Origin: Trebouxia sp. TZW2008
Lineage: Eukaryota > Chlorophyta > Trebouxiophyceae > Trebouxiales > Trebouxiaceae
Assembly (NCBI GenBank): GCA_002118135.1
Contig: BDIU01000373.1
Location: 49,822 to 113,821, forward strand
Length of the DNA: 64,000 nt
Direction: 5' to 3'
This document shows positions 47,001 through 57,589 of this stretch, piece by piece (position 1 is the first letter of the stretch; each line of letters begins with the position of its first letter). The notes beneath the pieces were generated by a model that was given only the letters and a program-made list of their open reading frames with translations, did not search any database and was not told the DNA's origin. Position numbers and translations under genes: made by a program.

Positions 47001-47756
47001 AGCATGGTGGTAGAGGTGCAGCAATACTGAAAAAGTACTTGATCACAGGTTGCATCAACAACAGCAACAACATCAGCAACAGCAACAGCAGCATGAGTCG
47101 CTGGCAATTGCGACCGCTGACCTCCTTAAAGTACCACTCTGCAGACTACGTCACAACAATGCACACATCATCAGCACCTGTCTGGTGATTGGACTCTTTT
47201 GAATGCTCAGGAGCGCACATGGTTGCTTTATCAAATCGGGAATTGGAGAATGCTGGTGTCATTAGCTTTTGCAGAAGACTTGCTGCTAATTTGCCTTTCA
47301 AAGGCGTAAAGAAATGTTTCAGCTGACCTGCGTGATGAATTCAGTTGCAACCTTGGGGGCATCCTCATCGTCACTTGCTGCACAACAAGAGAAGATCAAG
47401 ATGCCAAAATGACATTAATGCATCCACACTCTTATGGCCTAGCAATAGTAGACCAGATGAAAAGCGTGCTGAATGAGATCAGCATGAGTAGCTTCCGCAG
47501 GCTTCAGTGTAAACCAGGTGTGCATCAAAAGACTGGTCAGCGTTTTGCGCATCTGTTTGGACAGCAGTCACATCAAACATATGACCAATTTCCGCTGAGC
47601 AGGTATACTGTGATTATCTGTTGTACATCAGATTGGCAGGCAGACATCAAGAGCATATCGAGTTGCTGACTAATTTGTCTGCAAGATGCTAACCTTGCTC
47701 TTCGTGCTTGCCTGAACTTGCACTTGCGCATGTCTGCTGAACTGCATACTTGCCAT
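44024..47756 (-). CDS. Aquaporin / major intrinsic protein
   Basis: Water or small-solute channel. Nine exons in transcript order: 47750-47756, 47328-47377, 46863-46964, 46151-46246, 45871-45955, 45346-45410, 44946-45016, 44505-44630, 44024-44162. They sum to 741 bases, 246 residues. The first coding exon would be only 7 bases (ATGGCAA, donor GTATGC), giving MATSDDEDAPKVATEFI; this is the only in-frame solution I found. Six membrane helices are recognisable. The first pore motif is NPI (SGAHFNPIITF, residues 72-74), the second NPA followed by Arg (CINPARALGP, 189-192). The variant first motif occurs in some algal and plant MIPs. Short acidic N-terminus and Lys/Glu-rich C-terminus are on the cytosolic side. 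Subfamily and location unknown. Confidence 0.9.
44690..44770 (+). mobile_element. Pogo/Tigger-like miniature element, decayed fragment (copy 3)
   Basis: The shared core (GTCCTGACTCAGAAGTGCCA and CTGCAGTCAGAATGCAGTGA) is clear, but the terminal repeats and TA flanks cannot be identified. Lies in aquaporin intron 7. Confidence 0.6.
46544..46695 (-). mobile_element. Pogo/Tigger-like miniature element (copy 4)
   Basis: About 152 bp in aquaporin intron 3. Ends CAGTA.. and ..TTACTG, right side followed by TA; the left flank is CA. Interior repeats GTAAGGACA three times and carries the family core. Confidence 0.7.
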
Positions 47757-49441
47757 TGCAGGGAAGTGGCCTCCTGCCTGTGAATCCTGTGTAGCACAGA
47801 GGAAGTTGCAAGCAATTGCCTTGCATTGCATCACAGATGCAAGGTCATGATGTCTGAAGATGATCTCGATGCAACGCTGTTTTAGATTCTGCTACTTGTA
47901 AAGTAAAATGAAGCGAATCAAGCTTATTTTGCCGTTGGTGTAGGATTCATTGTTGAAGCCGGAGAGGTTCACCTGTTTGCTGGATTATGGGCTTAAAAGC
48001 TGATGGCTTCGGTGCATAACGTGCTGTCGCTCTGCTCGTCGATTGGCTGGAACGCGTCCAGGTGAAGCAACGCAAGGTTGTTTTGTGGGGAACCTGCCGT
48101 GAATTTGGCTGGCCGCCGGTCGCAGTGATGAAACATCGTGGAGTCGTACAGGCCATGTGTTGAAGCGTCATTTGTTTGTGTCCGGCCTGCAGACAACTAC
48201 CGTTCAAGACCCTTGGGAAGGCATCGCCCGCAGCCATATTGTCACACATGCAGAAATCTGTTTGCATCATGTCAGTGAGCTGCAGTCTGTGTTTGAAGCA
48301 TGCCTGTCACAACGAAGACGCGCTGCAACCTCGACGGTCAAAGCTGGCATGCATGTGTTCAGGAAACTGCGTCGGGAAACTGAAGATGACACGACGCAAC
48401 TAAACAAGCTGATGACAGTGACTCATGTCTGCGGAAATTAGATGCTGGTAGCTTGCAGACACTTTTCCGTCGGTCAAGTTCGAAAGCAACGCGCGACAGA
48501 TCGTCAACAACACTGCATCTAAAACACCACTTACCGGACAAGGGAACGGTACGCCAAGCTAGGCCCGGGTCTTGCGGCTGCGAAGGTGAAACTTGCAACG
48601 ATCTGCAGCCTGACCGCAGGATTGGTGCAACTGGGCGGTCTCTGCATTCCAGGCCTCGAAAGATTGCAACTGATGCTGATGCTGCTGGGAATTTGCGACA
48701 CAGTGTTGAGTAAATTCCTTGTCATGATATTAGTAATAGCTTTCATTCTGACTTTCTACATTACTACAGCTGCCTGCAGTGCTGACCGAACTGTTGTGCA
48801 TCATACAGGGCATGAGCCAGCCCAGTAGCTACTGCAAGAGCAGCGCTGATTTGCTGTGAGCGAACATTATGATCATTGCTGCCTGTTGTATTCTTTCGCA
48901 CATGCTTGCACAAAAGAATATTGCCAGAAGCAAGTTCTGCCAAATGCCACCCATCATACTATGCTATACAAGGTTGAAGCTTCAAAACACGAAAAGGAAT
49001 TTTGAGTTGAAATTCAGCAGAACGAGTCACGCTCGGCTGTACATAGTCAAATCAACAAAAGGGATAGTGATGTCTCAGCTATAGCTTACAACAGAGCATG
49101 ATACAAGGCCATGCTTACAAAAGTTTGCTGACTGGATGCAGTCAACATTTTGATTGGTCAAAGTTTGGTCAAAGTTCAAGGCAAAAGCCCACCTGCCAAA
49201 TGGGTCTACTTGCAATGCGAAACTGTACTGCACGGTTGAATAGCTTGTTTGATGGTGGCAACCTGCCGCGGCGTATCTCAACTTTGTGCATAAAGCCAGC
49301 CTCGATTGCGACAACAGCGCACCTTGCCAGGCAAAAGCCCTGACCAGTACAGCTGTGCGGCCATTCCTGCGCTGCAGTCGACCTCGTCTCAACTCCTTCA
49401 TTGCGAACTGACGGAGCACTTGCTCGATTGCGGGCTGCGGC
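47757..49441. other. Region between aquaporin and MATE start codons, with unassigned open frames
   Basis: Longer (1.7 kb) than the other divergent gaps. Plus-strand frames at about 48106-48441 (opens without ATG; contains DPWEGIARSHIVTHAEICLH) and about 48523-48828 (YAKLGPGLAAAKVKLATICS, then hydrophobic) look codon-like but match nothing I know and lack convincing joins. They may be exons of an unrecognised gene or chance frames. Confidence 0.35.
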
Positions 49442-52400
49442 ATGCGCCTGCTAAGCTCACTGCTCCCTTCTGAACCAGTCTGTTTGTGTCAGCACGCTAC
49501 AACTCGCCGGACTTTCGGCTGGAAGCGAGTTCAGGCCAGACATGTAGTACAGCAAAAGCCTACACTACATCAACCATCAAGCAGGAACGCTGTATGGCAG
49601 CAATGGCACACGCGAAGAAAACACGCAAGGAGTGCTCCACGGCAAACTGCAGTCAGAGCGCTTGCGCGCACAGAAGGGTCGTGGAAAGATAAAGACAATA
49701 CAGCATACGTTGCAGAGCAGCAAGTTGCTATTCAGCCTAAGTGGCGGCAATTTTTCACCACTAGATACGATGCAGAAATCTTGGCTGTGTTACTGCCAGC
49801 CCTGCTGGCAATTTTCCTGGATCCTGTCATGATTCTGATTGACACAGGTAAGCGTGCTTGATCAAGTCATCACATCAAAGTAAGCGAATGCTCAACTTGA
49901 TTTTGCGCCACAAACACAGCATTAGGCTCTGCTGAGACAATCAAGAGACAATCACAAGAGACAGTGACAAGAGACAACAACATGAGACAATGACAAGAGA
50001 CAATAACATGAGACAATCACATCAAATTGATTCATGACTGCTTGATCATGAGATTGTGCATTATTGCAGCTATTGTCGGGAGGCTTGGCACCTTGCCTTT
50101 AGCAGCAGTGGGCCTGAGCAATCTACTGTTCTTCTTCTGCACTGTCTTTTTCAGCTTCCTGCTGGTGGTGACAACCCCCAAAGTGGCCAATGCAGTTGCC
50201 AAAAATGACCTTCAAGAGGTGAGCTTGCAATTCAAATCCGTCAAGATTCCGCACATCCTGCATCATGACTACATTCTTTGGAGCAAGCTTCTGGGACCCT
50301 GCCAGGAGCATTCACTTACAATTTGTGTCGTTCTGAGAAATGTTATGCATGTACAAGTCACTTTTCATTGAGCTCTGCATGTCTAGCAGTGCTATATGAC
50401 TCAGCCCAGCAGAGTCCTGGCTGGAAAGGCAATCATTGCTGTTTAGGGCTTCAGGTTTTGTCATGACTGCCTGCCATCACGTCAACATGGTGACTTGCTG
50501 CCTGAGCATCAGTGTTGGGTGTAGGCTGCCTGAATCATGTATGCTCATAACTCATGGCTGCCTGGAAAGTGCGCAGGCCTCTCTGACCACAGCGCACACT
50601 CTCATTGTGGGAGCCATCTGCGGCATTCTCCTTGGAGCAGGACTGTGGCTTGGAGCACCAGCTCTAGTGTCAGGTGACCCTCCACCTGTGTTCCTTGCTG
50701 CCATTTGTCAATACATGATGGTTGCCTAATGATAGAGAGCATACATAGAACTGGCTGGCGTTTGAGCCAGAGATCACTGCCTATAAAGCTTGCAATAGAC
50801 TTGCTGTCTGTCTGCTACCTGCCTTACACGATTCCTTAATCTGTGTATGCTCATGATTGCGGGCGGTGCCTGGCTTCAGCGACCTGTGGATCAGGGTTCA
50901 TGGCCTGTCTGTCTGTCTGTCTGTCTGTCTCTCTGTCTGTCTGTCTGGCTGGCTGGCTGTCCGTCTGTGTGTTTCTGCTTCTCCTTTTTTTTGTTTATTG
51001 ATCCATCTGTCTCTGCCTCTCAGTTTATATAACTATTTAACTCTCTGTCTGGCCACTTGCCGAGTAGCCTTTCAAATTCATCGTCTGTTTGACTGTCTGA
51101 CCATGACGCTGTTTGCCTTTTGACTGCCTGTTCTTGACTGACAAAGCATATGCAGTGCTACAACCTAGAGCGTCTGTGCTAGCGTTTGTAGTGCTGCATC
51201 TAAGAATCAGAGCCCTGACTTGCCCTTCAGTGCCTGTCTAGGTGACAGCTGATCTGATCCTCAACTCCATATTCCCCTGTTTCACACATTCTTTGCATTC
51301 TGCAGTGCTGCGGCCTGAGGCGTCTGTATTGGCGCTGGCAGTGCCACATCTGAGGATTAGGGCCATGGCCTGCCCTGCAGCAGTGCTCATGTTTGTGGCT
51401 ATTGGGGCGTTCAGGGGGTTCAAGGACACCACGTAGGTACCGCTCCCCCCTTCGCGTTTTGCTATCTCCGTCAGAAGCACATGCTTGCTGGCCAGACTTC
51501 ACAAGGTTGCCATTGGTACTCACAAGCAGTAGATTGCCTCTCTCAGCATCAGCAGCAGCAGCAGCAGCACTTCCATGCTTGCTACTGATGTTGCATAAGC
51601 TCTGCTAGGTGCATACAGAAGCAGCGAATTGCCTCTGACCAAATCTGTGCAAAGCGCCTCAGGCGCAGTTTACTGTTCTGCAAGTTGGTTTTGGTTGAAC
51701 TGACCATCAAGACTGCGCCCTCGCATCTACTTCATTCTTAGTACTCGTGTTGCTAGTGGTCATTTGAGACCTTAATGATTTGTGCAAAGTTGGTGAATTG
51801 TGCTCAGTGACATCAATCAACATCTCAGGCGCCAATCTGTGTATAGCATGTGATGCAGGACGCCTTTGATAGCCAGTGCTGCAGCAAATGCAGTCAACCT
51901 GAGCCTAGATCTTTTCTTCGTTTTTGTGGCTGGCTGGGGAGTTCTGGGCGCCGCCACCGCTGCCACCGCTGGGCAGTACGTGGGCCTGGTCACCATGCTG
52001 TGCATGCTGTGCTGGAAGAATGTGCTCAGGCTGCAAGATTTGAAAAGCTTGCCAAGCCCTCGTGAGCTGCTGCCCATGGCTCAGGTGATATTTGTTCTAT
52101 TCTATGAAATACAATGGCAATTGCATCGATCAGCTCACCTATTCAAATATATACATCTGGCCACCATGCTTGCATGGTATGCTGGAAGCATGTGCTCAGA
52201 CTGCAAGATTTCAAAAGCTTGCTGAGCACGCACGAGCTCTTTCCTATGGCTCAGGTATCAGATGCAACCAAAAAACTGGTGTCACATGGTGTATGTCCTG
52301 TGGTGCAGGCTGGGATTGGGCTTGCCTTCTGCATAGGCGCTGTCATGTGCTCAGTTGTCGGAGCCACCACAATTGCCACAGGTACAGTGACTTCTCTTTG

Positions 52401-55400
52401 TACCAACTTCACTGATCACCAAGACACATGTCCTTTTGTTTCATTGTTCTTACTCAGAAGTAGCACTGCAGTCAGAATGCAGTTTTGTTTGCATTATTGT
52501 CACATTGAGAAGGTTTTGTGTTGAGTGTCCTTAGAAAGAGAATTTACTGTACTCACATACGCACCAATCTGTGTGACCACATTGTGGAAGTGCACCGCAC
52601 CTTGCCTGCTGAACATTCCGAGAATGTAATCTGTGTTGAAAGCTTACCTGGCATGCTGCAGCATTGGCCTAGCATCGTGTGAAGTACATGGTGCTATAGT
52701 TGCATTCACTGTACAAGGCAACTGATTTCATATTTGTGGTGTTGATTGACTCCTGACATGAACTTCAATGGACCCAACCTTCCCCCCCTCCCCCCCTTCT
52801 ACCCCGCTCCCCCTTCCTGCGATTGCGTGCTGCATCTTTGAAACAGTATTTATGCATCCAGCCATTGATAGATTGACAACTTGTTTGGACACTCAAAAGG
52901 TTTCACTGATTGCAGGCCTGGGAGCAGTTACTCTGGCAGCGCATACTGTGGTGAAGAACATTGTAGACTATGCCAATAACATCTTTGGCACCTTCAGCAC
53001 AGCTGCGCAGAGCTTGGTTGCCTCTGAGCTTGGCAAGGTACAACTTCCGCCCCTGCAACGCTCATGCACTAGACTGCCCAAGGTCATGTTGTTTGGTCAG
53101 TTTAAAAGTTCAAAATCTTCAGGTCTTTTAAAAAAACAGGGAACGCCATTTTTTGGTCTGATCTTCAAATTGAATATCAAACGTTTCTATAAAGACGCTC
53201 ACAACAAGCCTGCCCGGCAACACAGAACTTGGGCCCCACACACCTAGCACATATGCTTGAAGGTGTAATGATGCTTATCATTATTGACATCCATGCTGCG
53301 TGCTACTTTTATGGTCATGCAAAAGAGCCCCTGGTCAAAGACTGCCTTGCGATGCTCATGCTGTGTGCTGTTTTGTTGCGATGCAGAGGAGCATCTGATA
53401 AAAGCTCAAATTTTTGACAGACAGCATGGGCAGTGAAGCCTGTTTTTGCTTCACCAAAAGAAGTATACTGTTGCTGTCAAGCCTGTGACCCCCTGTAAAT
53501 CCTCCATTGACCTCATATAGAGCCTTAGACACACGTTCTGTAATTTTTGTAATGTACAGGATGCAAATCGCACTCGTTTCTCAGGGGTGTAGGGTTTGCA
53601 ATTTGCATTTGTCTGGCTAGCCAAATCCCTAAGACCCTAAATCCCTAAATGGCATCTCCTTCAATAATTCCCAAAACCCTTATTTAGACTCTGATATGAT
53701 GCTTTGATACGGTTTGTGAGTCTGATGCCTGAGATCTTGACAGTGAGCCTGGTTGGTGCTGTAACTGCCAAACCTGCTGGACCCATGTTGCCCCCTGTCG
53801 CAACAAGTTCCAAGCATCCTTGAGAAATCCTGACCAGTGAATCATCATACTCCTCATTTCAGTGATTCATGCTTGCATATTGGGTATCGCGTATTGGCCC
53901 CAACGTATGAGGTATTTTACAATTTGCACTGCATCTCAACGTTCAATGCTTTCAACCACTGCATATCGCGTATTACATACTGGGTATCGTGTATTTGGTA
54001 CTGCCATACTGAGGTCTGCGACCTCGCCTGTCAGGTGTCATCCATATTTGCTTGTTTGCTCATCCTTCTCATTCAGTTCCTGTGGACAAGCAGTGCTTTT
54101 TAATGAACCTAACGAGAAGCTCATGCAATCTCCAGCTCATCTTTGTCAGCCACCTTCTGTGGACAGCCACTTTACTTTGATGAGCCTGACAATAAGCACA
54201 TGCACTTGCCATCACGGCTAATGTGTATGATCATGCAATCTATGATGCAGCATTGCAACAACTTGCCGCAGAGTTGGACAGAAAACAAAGTACTGTGCAT
54301 GCGCAAGGGTTGTTATACATACATACAGAATGCGTGATGCCTGTGCCAGCAGACAGGTACTGCACGCATCCCTGCGGCAAAGCTTCACTGTTGCCCATGC
54401 TGTCTTTGTGACTCAAATGTCCATCAACAATGTAAGAAAAGATTTCTGCATCACGGTGTGGGTGTGTCCTGCATCAAGCATGATGACTCAATAATTTTGA
54501 TTGTGGTTGATGCAGGGAAATGCTGTGGATGCCCAAGGGTTCCTGATCAGGCTGATGCAGATAGGCTTCGCCACTGGCAGCCTGGTCTCTCTTGCCATAC
54601 TGCTACTGCAGGTATGCCTCAAACCAGCGTGACTGATCAGCTTTTGATGCATGCCTTTCCCCCACATCAGTTCATGCAAGGCTGAGTGCGCCTACGTCCA
54701 CTTGGAGTTTAGCAGTTTCTAGCAGTCGTCACCCCTTGCCTTAAAGGTTTTATGCGACCTTTGTGGAGGACTGAGGTTCAAACTGCATTGCATTTGATGC
54801 AGATCCATCTACATTCGAGGGTCCTTCAGGCCAAGGTGCTGCTGGCTCAGCTGCCTGTGCTCTCAAATCTCTTACGCTACCCTGTTGTGCGTCTCTACCT
54901 CGCTTGTCTCTTGTTCTGTCAAGATTTGTTGATTGAGGTGCACCTGTTGTGCATGCATTTGGTTTCAGAATGACGAGCATGCATACACATAGAGCAACTG
55001 CAATGCATGTGGTGCAGGGTCGGCTGATAGCTCTGTTCACATCTGATGTCCAGGTCATTGCTCAGGCCACCGCTGTCCTGCCACTTATAGCAGCTGTCAT
55101 GGTAAGCCACACCCCAAAATTTGCTTGAGCACCTAGGCATTTTTTGTTGCATGTTGTACTTGCTGCATGTCGAACTTTCAAAGGCTGCAATCAGACCGCA
55201 AGCGCGCGCGCAAATGTTGGTGAGACTAACCCTTGTTACCTGCAGTTGAGTCATGCTGTCAGCATGCCCAACTGCTTGCGTCATGACCTTGTGTGATTAC
55301 CGTTGTATGCAAGTTGGAGTGCTCTATTACAGCATGCACCGCCACATTTTGATGCTTTGACTTTGCTTTGAGATTTGAGGCTTTCAGAAACCAAAAAGTT

Positions 55401-55703
55401 CTTGACATGTGCCAGAGTTTGACCCGTTTTGGTTTGCTGCAGCCTTTTGCTCCTTTTGCCACAGCTCTTGAGGGCACTCTGTTAGGAGCCCTAGAGATCC
55501 CTCATGTGGCCATACGCACAGTATTGAGCGCAACAATATCGTGCGGCTTTCTGTACTGGGCCAACATGAATCACATTGGGTTGCTGGGGGTTTGGTGTGG
55601 GCTCGTGTTGGTCATCTTCTTGAACATGTTGTGTGATTTCTGGAAGATGACCTCTGCTGATTCACCGCTTGTCAAAGTCAGGAACCAGGATTTGACACAG
55701 TGA
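49442..55703 (+). CDS. MATE-family efflux transporter, plastid-type
   Basis: Cation/drug antiporter of the DinF-like plant plastid branch (the branch that includes Arabidopsis EDS5). Ten exons: 49442-49847, 50070-50218, 50577-50673, 51306-51432, 51859-52084, 52309-52381, 52916-53037, 54516-54611, 55018-55101, 55443-55703; 1641 bases, 546 residues, phases consistent. Residues 1 to about 95 are Arg/Ser/Thr/Gln-rich, a likely chloroplast transit peptide. MATE landmarks: EILAVLLPALLAIFLDPVMI, RLGTLPLAAVGLSN, AIGAFRGFKDTTTPL, NLSLDLFFVFVAGWGVLGAA, TLAAHTVVKNI, RLIALFTSDVQV and FAPFATALEGTLLGA. About twelve helices. Substrate unknown. Introns contain exon-edge copies and one miniature transposon. 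Confidence 0.9.
49935..50025 (+). repeat. AAGAGACAATNAC minisatellite in MATE intron 1
   Basis: Six to seven degenerate 13- to 15-base units of the type AAGAGACAATCAC / ATGAGACAATAAC. Confidence 0.9.
50900..50970 (+). repeat. GTCT microsatellite in MATE intron 3
   Basis: About fifteen GTCT/GGCT units with point changes. Confidence 0.95.
51163..51245 (+). repeat. Upstream copy of MATE exon 4 5' half
   Basis: Repeats the sequence coding for VLRPEASVLALAVPHLRIRA (real exon from 51306) in diverged form, about 145 bp upstream. The frame is broken. Confidence 0.85.
52150..52258 (+). repeat. Downstream copy of MATE exon 5 3' edge plus donor
   Basis: About 105 bases repeat the exon end coding for CWKNVLRLQDLKSLPSPREL and LPMAQ, closing with GCTCAGGTAT. 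The copy codes for CWKHVLRLQDFKSLLSTHEL..PMAQ and is open throughout. Confidence 0.95.
52385..52549 (+). mobile_element. Pogo/Tigger-like miniature element (copy 5), starting at a splice donor
   Basis: 165 bp, ends CAGTGAC.. and ..TTTACTG, TA on both sides (52383-52384, 52550-52551). MATE exon 6 ends at 52381 and its donor is GTACAG, so the T and A of the left target site are the second and third intron bases. Confidence 0.8.
53623..53650 (+). repeat. Degenerate telomere-like repeats in MATE intron 7
   Basis: Four imperfect CCCTAAA-type units (AAATCCCTAAGACCCTAAAT region). Plant/green-algal telomere repeat is TTTAGGG. Confidence 0.7.
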
Positions 55704-56257
55704 ATGCTGACTTGCTGCATGTGCCAGCTGTTGCAGTGAGTGAATTGAAGCCAAGTGATAAACGTGACCTGTCACAGGCTGTGTATAGCAATACCGCTAG
55801 TCTGCTGATTCCTGTCACAGTAGTCACAGTAACATAGTCCTTCAAAATGCCCAGCTGTGTATGCTAACGACAGTAACTTTCGATGCAGGCGTATGCATAG
55901 ATGGCTGCTTGCATACGAAGCATAAGGAGTTGCGAATCGTGCTTTGCATGTACACATGTGTGTTTGGATCAATATGAACACCTGCATTTAGTTTTCTCCC
56001 ATTGCTCATTGTGAGTTGACCTCGACTACAGGCTAGACTGCAGACAACGTACAACGCAGTCAGCGAGCAGCCAAAGTCGGTGCAATAAGCCGTCAGTAGC
56101 CTTTCGCGCAGTCTCGGCGTCAATAGCACACGGCTGGATTGCCTGAAAAGTCCCTATGCCAAAGAGTCTAAGATCGAGCTGAGGAAGCACATCAGCCGCT
56201 AACGCTAGGGCTGGCAGTATTGTCTCTCACCGACGGCAAGAATGCACAGTAGAAGCT
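55704..56257. other. Intergenic region between MATE and the 180-aa gene
   Basis: 3' UTR plus presumed promoter. Nothing else supported. Confidence 0.5.
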
Positions 56258-56800
56258 ATGGAAGCGGATGAGGAGTTGGAACTCGATGAGGAATTTGCTG
56301 AGTTGCTGAAACCAAGCAGTTTCTCGCTGGCAGAGTGCAGAGCCAAAAGCAGAGCAACTCGCACAAAACGAGAGCTGAAACTGATTTTGGATGGCGAGAA
56401 AGCGGTCATGGAGGCTCGAGCAGCTCGCTTGAGGAATCAATCTGATCTTGCTAGTGACCCTGGTCCAAGCAGTGACACGTCACAAGCATCTGAGACATCT
56501 TCTGCAGCAACACAAGCATTCACGCAAGAATGGACAGCAGTAGAACAGGCCAGAATTCGTAAAGGCAAGAAAGCTGCGCACAAGATGCGAGCAGATGCAG
56601 CATTGCGAAGGTCTTTGCGAGACTCTGTAGCTTCAGAAGCCAGCTTTTCATTCAGAAACATTGCAAACAAGCCACTTTGGTCACAGCCTCAGTCAATTTT
56701 TAAGCTGGACTTTTCCACACTGAAAAGTTGTCAGGACCGGTATGATCAGGCGTTGGCAGACTCAGCAAGAACGTCAACAAGGTCAACTGAACTTGCTTGA
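56258..56800 (+). CDS. Unrecognised highly charged helical protein
   Basis: Uninterrupted 180-codon frame with ATG and TGA. N-terminus very acidic (MEADEELELDEEFAELLKP), then basic helices (RAKSRATRTKRELK, MEARAARLRNQ), a Ser/Thr-rich linker (PSSDTSQASETSS), another basic helix (RIRKGKKAAHKMRADAALRR) and a C-terminal part with FSFRNIANKPLW and IFKLDFSTLKSC. This looks like a coiled-coil or nuclear protein; no known domain. Codon use is coding-like and the frame is far longer than chance. It could be spliced near its end into downstream exons, which I could not fix. Confidence 0.6.
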   Translation: MEADEELELDEEFAELLKPSSFSLAECRAKSRATRTKRELKLILDGEKAVMEARAARLRNQSDLASDPGPSSDTSQASETSSAATQAFTQEWTAVEQARIRKGKKAAHKMRADAALRRSLRDSVASEASFSFRNIANKPLWSQPQSIFKLDFSTLKSCQDRYDQALADSARTSTRSTELA

Positions 56801-57461
56801 AGAAACCAAAGTTTTTTCCATGAAACTTGGTTGCATTTGCTGAGCTCATTGCATGCGTAGCTGGTGTGTTGACTTTTGACAGAGTGTCCTAAGACAGAAT
56901 GCTGCTGATGAGTGTCAAGGGGCGAGTACACAAGTTAGGCCTAATGCTTGTGTTTCTCTTGAAGTTCGGGTATGAGTCTCGGGATGCTGGATTTCAGTTT
57001 GAATGCAGAGTGTGATGTCAGTGACAATAGTTGTACAACATTGAATATGTGGGCTTTACATCTAGTGCAAATCTTTGCCATGCAGGCAATACCTTTTTGC
57101 TGTTTGTCAGCAGCTTCTGTCTTGCACAGCATTGCACGTTGTTCAAGACATCATGCTATTGCAAAGAGCACGCGTAGGACAATGTGTCACTTTGATAACA
57201 GTCCGTCCTTCTATGGCTCGTATAGTCACGAGCCATTTACGAGTTGACTGACGAGCGATATAAGGGCCAGATAGGGGTCCGGTCGCCGGTCACAGCTTCC
57301 GATCGAAAAGTGCGTACGGGTGATATACGAGCGACTCACGGATGGACTGGAATTGCCAGAAAGTTCATTTTTACAATGATTTCAGCCTATATATAGGCTG
57401 GTCAGCTCAGCTGATACAATAATTGGGAGATTGTCATCTGAGCCTAAACCCTAAACCCTAG
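56801..57461. other. Intergenic region with a short hairpin and a telobox
   Basis: A 9-bp perfect hairpin (ATGGCTCGT .. ACGAGCCAT) is at about 57210-57233. The AAACCCTA telobox pair at 57443-57460 is listed separately. No gene seen. Confidence 0.45.
57443..57460 (+). promoter_or_regulatory. Telobox-like CCTAAACCCTAAACCCTA
   Basis: Two and a half exact units of the plant telomere repeat, directly before an ATG at 57462. Such teloboxes (AAACCCTA) are promoter elements of plant ribosomal and cell-cycle genes; alternatively a relic interstitial telomere repeat. The frame that follows (exon-like RTPAESWERHAARLTGSMD near 57535-57590) may belong to a gene I could not complete. Confidence 0.5.
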
Positions 57462-57589
57462 ATGGATATGATGCACTGCATACGCTTTACATGCTTTGTC
57501 ATTCTGTCATTGCAGTTTGCAGCTTGCAAACGAACACCCGCTGAGTCGTGGGAAAGGCATGCAGCACGTCTGACTGGATCCATGGACTG

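Noticed and set aside
57443..57460. Chromosome end
   Set aside because: Only two and a half repeat units, with genes on both sides; too short for a telomere.
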